Of a stretch of 55,172 nucleotides of DNA, positions 1-7,630 are shown piece after piece. Source of the DNA: Enterovibrio sp. JCM 19048 (GTDB lineage Bacteria > Pseudomonadota > Gammaproteobacteria > Enterobacterales > Vibrionaceae). The notes beneath the pieces are model-generated. The model was not told the origin of the DNA and searched no databases. It worked only from the letters and a program-made list of their open reading frames with translations. The translations under genes and the position numbers were made by a program. The stretch's first letter is position 1, and the number at the start of each line of letters is the position of its first letter. The stretch is taken from positions 1 to 55,172 of the forward strand of contig BAXE01000029.1 of NCBI GenBank assembly GCA_001310415.1, read 5' to 3'.

Positions 1-21
1 AGTACCCAGTACCCAAAATAC

Positions 22-47
22 AAAAACGCCCGCATCAGCGGCGTTTT
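22..47 (-). terminator. Rho-independent terminator of nptA
   Basis: AAAACGCC and GGCGTTTT arms flank a short loop with an inner GC pair. Read on the minus strand, the hairpin lies just after the nptA stop and ends in a T-run, so it should terminate that gene. Confidence 0.75.
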
Positions 48-69
48 CAATTCAACTTTTCAGTCTTGA

Positions 70-1215
70 TTACTGGGTTACCAGCATGACCACTGAAGGT
101 ACTGCGATAAACACCAGACCAAGGTAAGCAACAACTGCCAGTTTGCTCTTCGCTGCCGCATCACCCAGCATTTCCGCACACTTCAGTGGGATCTCACGCA
201 GGAATGGCGTACCGAAAATAAGCAGGGTTGCCAGAATGTTGAACACTAAGTGAACCAAGGCAATTTGCAGAGCAAATACTGCGTTAGGACCGGTTACCGC
301 TGTCGCTGCCAGCAGGGCTGTAATACAAGTACCGATGTTCGCGCCCAGAGTGAATGGGTATACATCGCGAACTTTCAGAACGTTTGTACCTACCAGCGGA
401 ACCATCAGGCTGGTCGTGGTAGAAGAAGACTGAACCAGAACGGTTACGATAGTACCTGACATGATGCCGTGCAGAGGGCCGCGACCGATAGCTTTGTGCA
501 GCATGTCTTTAGCGCGACCAACCATCAGAGAGCGCATCAGTTTGCCCATCATAGTGATAGAAGCAAAGATCAGTGCGATACCAATTAACGCCAGTGCTAC
601 GCCACCCCAGTTACCTGGCAGGCTAGACAACAGTTCTTTGGTGCCACCAACCAGAGGCTTGGTGATTGGACCCATGAAGTCCAGGCCTTTCATGCTCAGG
701 CTGCCTTCAAACGTGAATGGTGCGACCAGCCAGCTTGAGATTTTGTCCAGTAGGCCGAACATCATTTCCAGAGGCAGGAAGATAGCAACGGCAATCAGGT
801 TGAAGAAGTCATGCACAGTCGCACAGGTGAATGCACGGCGGAATTCTTCTTTACAGCGAGCGTGACCCAAGCTTACAAGGGTATTGGTAACGGTTGTACC
901 AATGTTTGCACCCATTACCATAGGGATCGCAGTCTCAACAGGCAGACCGCCCGCAACAAGGCCTACAATAATAGAAGTTACAGTACTGGAAGATTGGATT
1001 AGCGCCGTCGCTACGATACCAATCATCAGACCTGCAACAGGATGGGACGCGAATTCGAACAGGGTTTTAGCCTCTTCACCCGCAGCCCATTTGAAACCAC
1101 TACCAACCATGGATACTGCCAACAGCAGTACATAAAGCATCAGCGCCAGGTTAGCCCAACGTACCCAATTCTTAGAGCTGTTAATCGGTGCAGCAGTAGA
1201 AGCTTGGGATGTCAT
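70..1215 (-). CDS. nptA: Na+/phosphate symporter (NptA, PNaS family)
   Basis: Inner-membrane sodium-coupled phosphate transporter of the type II Na/Pi cotransport family, 381 aa. The protein shows the inverted-repeat architecture of the family: a QSSST motif at about residues 74-78 and again at 262-266, each followed by a GANIGT motif (about 102-107 and 291-296). These paired QSSS elements form the substrate and Na+ site in characterised members. Many hydrophobic segments are evident and there is no cleavable signal peptide. It is monocistronic, ends at the terminator at 22-47 and is divergent from nhaA, so the two sodium-coupled transporters share a 426-bp intergenic region. The reading frame is intact. 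The family assignment is firm; that the substrate is phosphate is inferred from the closest family, NptA of vibrios. Confidence 0.92.
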   Translation of the reverse strand: MTSQASTAAPINSSKNWVRWANLALMLYVLLLAVSMVGSGFKWAAGEEAKTLFEFASHPVAGLMIGIVATALIQSSSTVTSIIVGLVAGGLPVETAIPMVMGANIGTTVTNTLVSLGHARCKEEFRRAFTCATVHDFFNLIAVAIFLPLEMMFGLLDKISSWLVAPFTFEGSLSMKGLDFMGPITKPLVGGTKELLSSLPGNWGGVALALIGIALIFASITMMGKLMRSLMVGRAKDMLHKAIGRGPLHGIMSGTIVTVLVQSSSTTTSLMVPLVGTNVLKVRDVYPFTLGANIGTCITALLAATAVTGPNAVFALQIALVHLVFNILATLLIFGTPFLREIPLKCAEMLGDAAAKSKLAVVAYLGLVFIAVPSVVMLVTQ

Positions 1216-1641
1216 AAAAGAAATCTCCGTGACAGTTGTATGTCAGATTTGTGTCAATGAAAGAATCTGGGCGCATAGTAGGTAGGAAATATTTCACTAA
1301 TATGACAATTCGTCACACATTGACGCGTCATGGTCGATAATGCGTGTAAAGTCCGGCCACCTTGCTGGTGTTATTTCTTTTAATACAGTTAGTTACAGTT
1401 GTTTTTTGATGCGACATCTCGGTGCTCAAAAGGTGAGCGGTTGAGCGTTTTTAGCTTGTTTTTTGCACTGCATTTGGTGTCTTGTGTTACAACGCGCATT
1501 TTTATCGTTGCGAAAATAGTTACACTTTTGATTGGAAACTTCGGTAATCCCGATGTTTAATCTCCAAACAACCGATTTTTCTTCGTGGATGATCGGCGCC
1601 TAGACTTATATGGAATTACTTAATTTATGGAGTGCACTTAA
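1216..1641. other. Divergent intergenic region nptA/nhaA
   Basis: These 426 bp hold no credible gene. They must contain the promoters of both nptA (minus) and nhaA (plus). A hairpin (AAACTTCGG / CCGATGTTT, one mismatch, 1536-1558) sits about 85 bp upstream of nhaA and may be part of its leader. I could not pick a convincing -35/-10 pair. Confidence 0.5.
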
Positions 1642-2830
1642 ATGACTGATGCAATTCGTCAGTTTATGAAGATGGAATCAGCCGGTGGCTTGGTGCTGAT
1701 CATAGCTGCGGTGTTGGCGATCCTGATTGCCAACTCGCCTCTGCAGCCGCTGTACGACGGCGCCCTGCACAGCTATATCGCTGGCCTGTCTGTTGCACAT
1801 TGGATTAATGATGGCCTGATGGCTGTATTCTTCCTGTTGATTGGACTGGAAGTAAAAAGGGAGTTGATCGAAGGCGCCCTCAATACGAAGGAAAAGGCTA
1901 TCTTTCCTGCGATCGCGGCAGTGGGCGGTATGCTGGCACCCGCGTTGGTTTATCTTGCCTTTAACGCCGGTGATCCGGTCACTGCCAACGGCTGGGCAAT
2001 TCCCGCTGCGACAGACATTGCTTTTGCGCTGGGTGTCATGGCGCTGCTCGGTAAGCGAGTCCCCCTTTCCCTGAAAGTGTTCCTGCTGGCGCTGGCAATT
2101 ATTGATGACCTTGGTGTTATCGTGATTATTGCGCTGTTTTACAGCAGCGATCTCTCTGTTACCGCGTTGACCGTTGCCTTCATTGCGACTGCTGTCCTGT
2201 TCATTATGAACGCCAAAAACGTTACAGCCACAAGATGGTATCTGCTGGTGGGTGCGATTTTGTGGTTCAGCGTATTGAAGTCCGGTGTGCATGCCACGCT
2301 GGCAGGTGTTGTACTTGGTTTTGCTATTCCGCTGGAAGGTGGAAAAGACGGGAAATCACCGCTCAAGGTACTTGAACATGCGATCCACCCTTATGCTGCG
2401 TTTCTTATCCTGCCGATTTTTGCCTTTGCCAATGCGGGCGTTTCATTGGAAGGGGTTTCACTGGAAAGCCTGACCAATATGCTGCCGCTGGGTATTGCGC
2501 TGGGTCTGTTAGTGGGTAAGCCGCTGGGTATTTTCACATTCAGTTGGGTGTCGGTAAAACTGGGTATCGCGCGTTTGCCTGAAAACGTCAACTTTAAGCA
2601 AATCTTTGCCGTGTCATTGCTGTGTGGTATTGGCTTTACCATGTCTATCTTTATCTCGTCTTTGGCGTTTGTAGGGGTAGATGACAGCTATATCACCTTC
2701 TCACGACTTGGCATTCTGATTGGTTCTACTATCTCGCTCTGGCGGGGTATGCCCTGCTGAATGCTGTATTGCCGAAATCGAACGAGGTGGAGGAAGATAG
2801 CGATGAGAAAAAGTTAGCATTGATTATTAG
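1642..2830 (+). CDS. nhaA: Na+/H+ antiporter NhaA (apparent frameshift)
   Basis: NhaA exchanges external H+ for internal Na+ across the inner membrane and maintains sodium and pH homeostasis. The protein follows E. coli NhaA closely along its length: the ESAGG start region, [11 protein letters not shown] near residues 121-131 (the Asp at about 125), the paired transport aspartates in LAIIDDLG (155-156), [10 protein letters not shown] and a C-terminal [10 protein letters not shown] helix. After ILIGSTIS at about 2736 a base is missing (TCGGCTCTGG expected, TCGCTCTGG seen), which produces a premature stop at 2760. Restoring it gives [13 protein letters not shown] and an acidic tail. With a further A restored at 2808-2812 the gene ends at 2830, 396 aa in total. 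The ATG at 1642 is preceded by TATGGAGTG. nhaR follows downstream, as in enterobacteria. Confidence 0.93.
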
Positions 2831-3062
2831 TGGAATCCTGATGGCCACCCCTGCGCTGGCTGAGGATAAATACACCCATTGCTTTGAAGACAGTTCTACG
2901 GAGATTTGTAAGGCGTTCTTAGCCGGTCTTGAAACCACAAAACTTGATGACACAGCAACGCCGAATCAAGCCAGTGTGGCAAAAGACAGCTTGCTGGGAC
3001 GGGCGCTTGAACAGCGTGCCGGCGGGCGCTACAAAACCACGCTGATCGCCAAGAAAGGCTGA
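2803..3062 (+). CDS. Small secreted/periplasmic protein of unknown function
   Basis: A putative 86-aa exported protein. It has a textbook signal peptide (basic start, hydrophobic core, ALA cleavage site) followed by a short mature domain starting EDKYTHCFED with two cysteines (at CFED and EICKAF) that could form a disulphide. The start ATG at 2803 follows a good Shine-Dalgarno (GGAGGAAG) but is in frame only if the A-run 2808-2812 has six rather than five bases. As written, the same frame is a continuation of the frameshift-corrected nhaA. I prefer a separate gene overlapping the nhaA 3' end by 28 bp, because the signal peptide begins exactly at the initiator. I do not recognise the family. 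A terminator follows at 3078. Confidence 0.6.
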
Positions 3063-3077
3063 TTAGCCACTCTAAAG

Positions 3078-3105
3078 CGCCAGGCGGCAGTGCCCCTGGC
3101 GTTTT
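3078..3105 (+). terminator. Terminator after small secreted protein
   Basis: CGCCAGG / CCTGGCG stem followed by GTTTTG. It separates the nhaA/small-protein unit from nhaR. Confidence 0.75.
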
Positions 3106-3119
3106 GCTATTGAGTATGT

Positions 3120-4006
3120 ATGTCACATCTAAACTATAACCACCTCTACTATTTCTGGATGGTCTGTAAGCAGGGATCTGTTTCTGCTGCAGCGGATGCC
3201 CTGTTTTTAACCCCGCAGACTGTGACCGGACAAATCCGCGCACTGGAAGAGCGTTTGAAAGGTAAACTGACCAAACGCAACGGGCGAACTGTTGAGCCAA
3301 CCGAACTCGGACAGCTGGTTTTCCGCTATGCCGACAAGATGTTCGGCCTGAGCTATGAAATGCTTGATATCGTCAACTACAGCCAGCGTGAGCATCAGTT
3401 GTTTGATGTTGGGGTGGCGGATGCCTGTCAAAAAGCCTGGTGAGCCGCGTGCTGCTTAAAGCGCTACCGGAAGATGACGGTATCCACCTGCGCTGCTTCG
3501 AATCGACCCACGAAATGCTGTTGGAGCAACTCAGCCAGCACAAGCTGGATATGATCCTGTCTGATTGTCCGGTTGATTCAACACAAAGCCCTGGCCTTTT
3601 CAGCGTCAAGATTGGTGAAAGCATGATGAGCTTTTTCTGCTCAGGTGAAGTATCCAAAAAGCGTTTCCCGGCCATCATTGAGGATCACAAACTGCTTATC
3701 CCAGGATCACGCACTGCGATGGGGCGAAAGCTGATGCTGTGGTTTGACAGTCAGGGCATTACCCCAACCATACTGGGGGAGTTTGATGATGCGGCTTTAA
3801 TGAAAGCATTCGGTTCAAACCACCATGCGATGTTCGTGGCGCCGACGTTTTACTCGTCAGATATTCTGGAGCTTCCTAATGTCAGGGAGGTGGCGAAAGT
3901 GGAGGCGCTCAAAGAAGAGTACTATGTCATATTTGCGGAGCGCATGATTCAGCATCCCGCGGTGAAGCGTATATGTGAAGCTGATTTCAGCAAATTGTTT
4001 CATTGA
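3120..4006 (+). CDS. nhaR: LysR-type regulator NhaR (apparent frameshift)
   Basis: LysR-family transcriptional activator; in E. coli NhaR responds to Na+ and activates nhaA. The N-terminus is the winged helix-turn-helix ([12 protein letters not shown] start, [16 protein letters not shown] recognition region), followed by the effector-binding domain with [19 protein letters not shown] and [14 protein letters not shown], all very close to E. coli NhaR. At 3424-3425 a C is missing (GCCCTG expected, GCCTG seen), which splits the gene into 3120-3443 and 3440-4006. Restoration reads [15 protein letters not shown] and gives 295 aa. Initiation is at ATG 3120, not at the out-of-frame ATG at 3116. The gene lies downstream of nhaA but behind a terminator, so it probably has its own promoter just upstream. 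Confidence 0.92.
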
Positions 4007-4120
4007 TTCTCATTTGCTATATAGCATTCTTATATGCAAACCATTGTTACCGCTCTGATAGGTGTTACACTTAAATCAAATCAAACAACCCATTAGACGA
4101 CATTTAAGTAGGCAGTACCT

Positions 4121-4414
4121 ATGGAATTAGAACAGATGCAAGAAGCTGGGCCTAAAGCTGTGCAGTTGCTAAAAGCAATGGCAAATGAGCGCAGACTCTT
4201 CATTCTCTGTTATCTTCTGGAAGGGGAAATGTCGGTAGGCACGTTGAGTGAGAAATTGCAGCTCAGTCAGTCTGCGTTATCACAGCACCTTGCATGGCTT
4301 CGAAGAGATGGCTTGGTGGCAACACGTAAGGAAGCACAAACGGTCTACTACTCACTCAAGAGCATTGAAGTACAGACAATAATGACCACATTGCGTCAGC
4401 TTTATTGCAGTTAA
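4121..4414 (+). CDS. hlyU: ArsR-family transcriptional regulator HlyU
   Basis: A 97-aa winged helix-turn-helix protein of the ArsR/SmtB fold, matching HlyU, the vibrio activator that counter-silences H-NS at haemolysin/RTX toxin genes. The core MANERR.FILC, ELSQSALSQHLAWLRRDGLV-like recognition helix and TRKEAQTVYYSL are characteristic. The metal-binding ELCVC-type motif of ArsR proteins is absent. Two cysteines, at about residues 30 and 96, have the same 66-residue spacing as the redox-active pair described for V. cholerae HlyU. Its position before rpsT-murJ is the same as in vibrios. The gene is intact and starts at ATG 4121. Confidence 0.9.
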   Translation: MELEQMQEAGPKAVQLLKAMANERRLFILCYLLEGEMSVGTLSEKLQLSQSALSQHLAWLRRDGLVATRKEAQTVYYSLKSIEVQTIMTTLRQLYCS

Positions 4415-4432
4415 TAAGAAAACTGCAGACAC

Positions 4433-4459
4433 AAAAAACCGGCTTTAAGCCGGTTTTTT
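4433..4459. terminator. Bidirectional terminator hlyU/rpsT
   Basis: A perfect 13-bp palindromic hairpin (AAAAAACCGGCTT and its complement) lies between the convergent hlyU and rpsT and works in either direction. Confidence 0.9.
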
Positions 4460-4476
4460 ATCAAATCGGGGCGCTA

Positions 4477-4737
4477 TTACAGAGCTTTGATTTGAGCAGC
4501 CAGTGCAGCTTTGTGACGAGCAGCCTTGTTCTTGTGGATCAGGCCTTTAGTAGCCATACGGTCAAGAATAGGTTGCGCTTCAGCAAATGCTTTAGTAGCC
4601 GCTTCTTTATCGCCAGTTGCGATAGCAGCGATAGTTTTCTTCAGATAAGTGCGCATCATTGAGCGACGGCTTGCATTGTGCTGGCGACGCTTCTCAGATT
4701 GGATTGCACGCTTCTTAGCAGATTTGATATTCGCCAA
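4477..4737 (-). CDS. rpsT: 30S ribosomal protein S20
   Basis: Small-subunit protein S20, which binds 16S rRNA. The 86-residue protein reads (M)[20 protein letters not shown] at the start and ends [10 protein letters not shown], typical of the family. I place the start at the TTG at 4737 because the conserved ANxKSAKKRA sequence begins there. An in-frame ATG five codons upstream (4752) would add unconserved residues and overlap the Shine-Dalgarno region (GGGAG). A UUG start is also used for rpsT in E. coli, where it is tied to autoregulation. The gene is monocistronic and divergent from murJ. Confidence 0.95.
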   Translation of the reverse strand: MANIKSAKKRAIQSEKRRQHNASRRSMMRTYLKKTIAAIATGDKEAATKAFAEAQPILDRMATKGLIHKNKAARHKAALAAQIKAL

Positions 4738-4784
4738 GGGTCTAACTCCCAAATCTTTTGTTCGGTGACAATTTAAGGCCGAGG

Positions 4785-4813
4785 ACTATGCCCCGAAACA
4801 CCCGAGTTGTCAA
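4785..4813 (-). promoter_or_regulatory. Sigma70-type promoter of rpsT
   Basis: On the minus strand a consensus -35 TTGACA (4813-4808) is followed after 17 bp by CATAGT (4790-4785). It lies about 50 bp upstream of the rpsT start and is followed by a short leader. Confidence 0.65.
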
Positions 4814-5035
4814 TTCATTTGTGCAAATATCCGCCGCAATCAAGCAAGGCTTGGCGTGCTGCGAACATCGCGGTTAATATGGCGGCAGATTCTACCAGCA
4901 TTCTTTTCGTGAAGTAAGCCTTTTTATCTATGCTTTTCGCGCTATTCAGTGCGCCCTCTTTATTTTAATAATCACAGAGGGAGTTGGCAGTAGACGGGCA
5001 GGTTTACTTCCTTTTGTTTTTTTAAGGGGATACAA

Positions 5036-6595
5036 GTGTCAAAGCGATTGCTTCGCTCCGGCTTGATTGTCAGCAGCATGACCATGATTTCAAGGGTGAT
5101 GGGGTTGGTGCGCGATGTGGTAATAGCCAACCTGATGGGTGCCGGTGCCGCCGCAGACGTTTTCTTTTTTGCTAATAAAATCCCCAACTTCTTGCGAAGA
5201 CTGTTTGCAGAAGGGGCCTTTTCACAGGCATTTGTGCCGGTTTTAGCCGAATACAACGCCAGTGATGACAAATCACAAACCCGCGAATTGATTGCTTACG
5301 TATCCGGTACGCTGGGAGTATTGGTCACGGCTGTGACGCTAATCGGTGTCATTGCTTCACCGGTGATCACTGCACTTTTTGGTATGGGCTGGTTTGTCGA
5401 CTGGCTGGAAGGGGGGCCGTCAGCGCATAAGTTTGAGCTTGCGTCGCTCATCCTGAAAATCACGTTCCCGTATTTGTGGTTTATCACGTTTGTCGCACTG
5501 GCGGGCTCAATCCTGAATACGCTGGGGCGATTTGCGGTATCTTCCTTTACGCCGGTGTTTTTGAACATTGCCATGATATCCGCCGCCATCTGGATCTCAC
5601 CGAATATGGCACAACCAGAGATTGGCCTTGGTATCGGCGTATTTCTGGGCGGTCTTGTCCAGTTTGCGTTCCAACTGCCGTTTTTGTACCGCGAGGGGAT
5701 GCTGGTTCGTCCTAAATGGGGCTGGTCGCACCCGGGCGTGGTAAAAATCCGCACTCTTATGATCCCGGCGCTGTTCGGTGTGTCTGTCAGCCAAATTAAC
5801 CTATTGCTCGATACCTTTATCGCAAGCTTTCTGGCCACAGGTTCTATCAGCTGGCTCTATTACTCCGATCGCCTGCTGGAGTTTCCACTTGGCCTGTTTG
5901 GTATAGCTATAGCCACCGTGATTCTGCCAGCACTCTCCAGAAAACATGTAGAACAATCGTCCGGGCATTTTGCCAGCACCATGGACTGGGGAGTACGTAT
6001 GGTGCTTTTACTGGGTGCGCCTGCCATGATCGGTATGATTGTGCTCGCGAAGCCAATGCTGATGGTGCTGTTCATGCGTGGTGAATTCGGCACAGATGAC
6101 GTGATGGCGGCATCCATGTCACTGATTGCCTATTCCTGCGGTCTATTGAACTTCATGTTGATTAAGGTGCTGGCGCCAGGTTATTACGCCCGTCAGGACA
6201 CCAAAACCCCCGTGCGCTACGGCATCATTGCCATGGCCAGCAACATGGTGTTCAACCTGATTTTTGCATATTTTTACGGGTATGTTGGTTTGGCAATGGC
6301 AACGGCGCTTTCTGCGCTGGTAAACGCCGGATTGCTATACCGCGGCCTGCACAAACAGGGTGTTTACCGTATAAGTCGGGAAACAATGATATTTACCCTG
6401 CGCCTGCTGGTAAGTGTTGTTCTCATGGGGACACTCATCTATCACTTTATGCCGGCATTCACCGAGTGGGTAGACATGGGACTGTGGGCGCGCGTTTACA
6501 CGCTGGCGGGGTTAATTGCCGCAGGGGCAGTGACTTACCTTGTCTCTTTAGTGGTTTTGGGCCTGAGACCACACCAACTTCGTGCTGAAGGCTGA
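5036..6595 (+). CDS. murJ: Lipid II flippase MurJ (MviN)
   Basis: Inner-membrane protein of the MOP exporter superfamily that flips lipid II to the periplasm for peptidoglycan synthesis, 519 aa. The start region SRVMGLVRDVVIANLMGAGAAADVFF and NFLRRLFAEGAF contain the conserved charged cavity residues (R20, R26, D41, R54/R55, E59), equivalent to those needed in E. coli. About 14 hydrophobic helices follow. It starts at GTG 5036, preceded by TTAAGGGGA. The frame is intact. It is placed between rpsT and ribF as in vibrios and E. coli relatives. Confidence 0.95.
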   Translation: MSKRLLRSGLIVSSMTMISRVMGLVRDVVIANLMGAGAAADVFFFANKIPNFLRRLFAEGAFSQAFVPVLAEYNASDDKSQTRELIAYVSGTLGVLVTAVTLIGVIASPVITALFGMGWFVDWLEGGPSAHKFELASLILKITFPYLWFITFVALAGSILNTLGRFAVSSFTPVFLNIAMISAAIWISPNMAQPEIGLGIGVFLGGLVQFAFQLPFLYREGMLVRPKWGWSHPGVVKIRTLMIPALFGVSVSQINLLLDTFIASFLATGSISWLYYSDRLLEFPLGLFGIAIATVILPALSRKHVEQSSGHFASTMDWGVRMVLLLGAPAMIGMIVLAKPMLMVLFMRGEFGTDDVMAASMSLIAYSCGLLNFMLIKVLAPGYYARQDTKTPVRYGIIAMASNMVFNLIFAYFYGYVGLAMATALSALVNAGLLYRGLHKQGVYRISRETMIFTLRLLVSVVLMGTLIYHFMPAFTEWVDMGLWARVYTLAGLIAAGAVTYLVSLVVLGLRPHQLRAEG

Positions 6596-6655
6596 TTGCA
6601 TCGTACGATTAGTATATAATCCGTCGGTTTTTTAAGGGGAAGCAGTTTTACCGCT

Positions 6656-7604
6656 ATGGAATTAATTCGGGGGTATCCATAACATCCGCGACAGACACCG
6701 CGGTTGCGTGTTGACCATTGGCAATTTTGACGGTGTCCATCTTGGGCATCGCGAAGTGCTGTGTCGTGTGGTGGAAAAAGCGCGCGAGCTTGGGCTCCCT
6801 TCCACGGTAATGCTGTTTGAACCCCAGCCGAGAGAGCTTTTCACCGGCGATAAAGCACCCGCCCGTTTAACCCGCCTGCGTGACAAATATGTCCAGCTGG
6901 CCAAGTTGGGTGTCGAACGATTGGTTGTGGTCAATTTCAATGCGAAATTTGCCGCCATCTCCCCTTATGACTTCGTTCACCGCTTGTTGGCTGAACAATT
7001 GGGTGTTAAGTTTCTCGTTGTCGGTGATGATTTCCGCTTTGGCGCTAAGCGTCAGGGCGATTTTTGCTATTTGCAGCAACAGGCGGAAAGTGCGGGATTC
7101 GAAGTGGTAAGCACTGACAGTTTCACTGTTTCGGCGCAACGCGTCAGCAGCACAGCTATCCGTTCTGCATTGGCTGGCGGGGATCAGACCGGCGCTGAAA
7201 AAATGCTGGGTCACCCTTACAGCATCAGTGGTCGCGTTTCCCACGGTAAAAAGCTGGGACGTACTATCGGTTTTCCTACGGCTAATGTCCCTTTGAAACG
7301 CCGCGTTTCACCGGTTTCCGGTGTTTATGTCGTGCGGGTAGGTGGTATTGAACAAGGACAGTTGCTGGGGGGCGTGGCAAATGTCGGCACCCGGCCTACT
7401 GTCGGTGGTGTACGCCAACAACTGGAAGTACACCTTTTTGACCTGGAGCGTGATCTCTATGGTCTTCATATCGAAGTACAGCTTCTGCACAAGTTGCGCG
7501 ACGAAATGAAATTCGGCTCAGTCGATGAACTGAAAGCCCAAATCGGAATTGATGCTCAGACAGCGCGTGCGTGGCTGGCTGAGCATGATGAAAATAATGT
7601 CTAA
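6656..7604 (+). CDS. ribF: Bifunctional riboflavin kinase/FAD synthetase (apparent 1-nt insertion)
   Basis: RibF phosphorylates riboflavin to FMN and adenylylates FMN to FAD. The N-terminal FMN adenylyltransferase domain has [12 protein letters not shown]; the C-terminal flavokinase domain has [19 protein letters not shown]. The expected N-terminus MELIRGIHNIR is present from ATG 6656, but the run of five Gs at 6669-6673 has one base too many, which interrupts the frame. With four Gs the protein is 315 aa, the usual length. The alternative is a start inside the conserved domain, which would remove essential residues, so I take the insertion to be a sequence error. The gene precedes ileS by 26 bp and is probably co-transcribed with it. 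Confidence 0.93.
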
Positions 7605-7630
7605 ACGTCCATATACGGAATGAACAATCA

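Noticed and set aside
2139..2366. Minus-strand ORF within nhaA and many similar opposite-strand ORFs (for example in nusA 29204-30406, carB 15485-16264)
   Set aside because: They lie fully inside conserved genes, lack Shine-Dalgarno signals and family motifs, and are by-products of codon bias in the true gene.
6596..6620. TTGCAT...TATAAT as a ribF promoter
   Set aside because: The spacer is only 13 bp, too short for a sigma70 promoter; the TATAAT alone is weak evidence.
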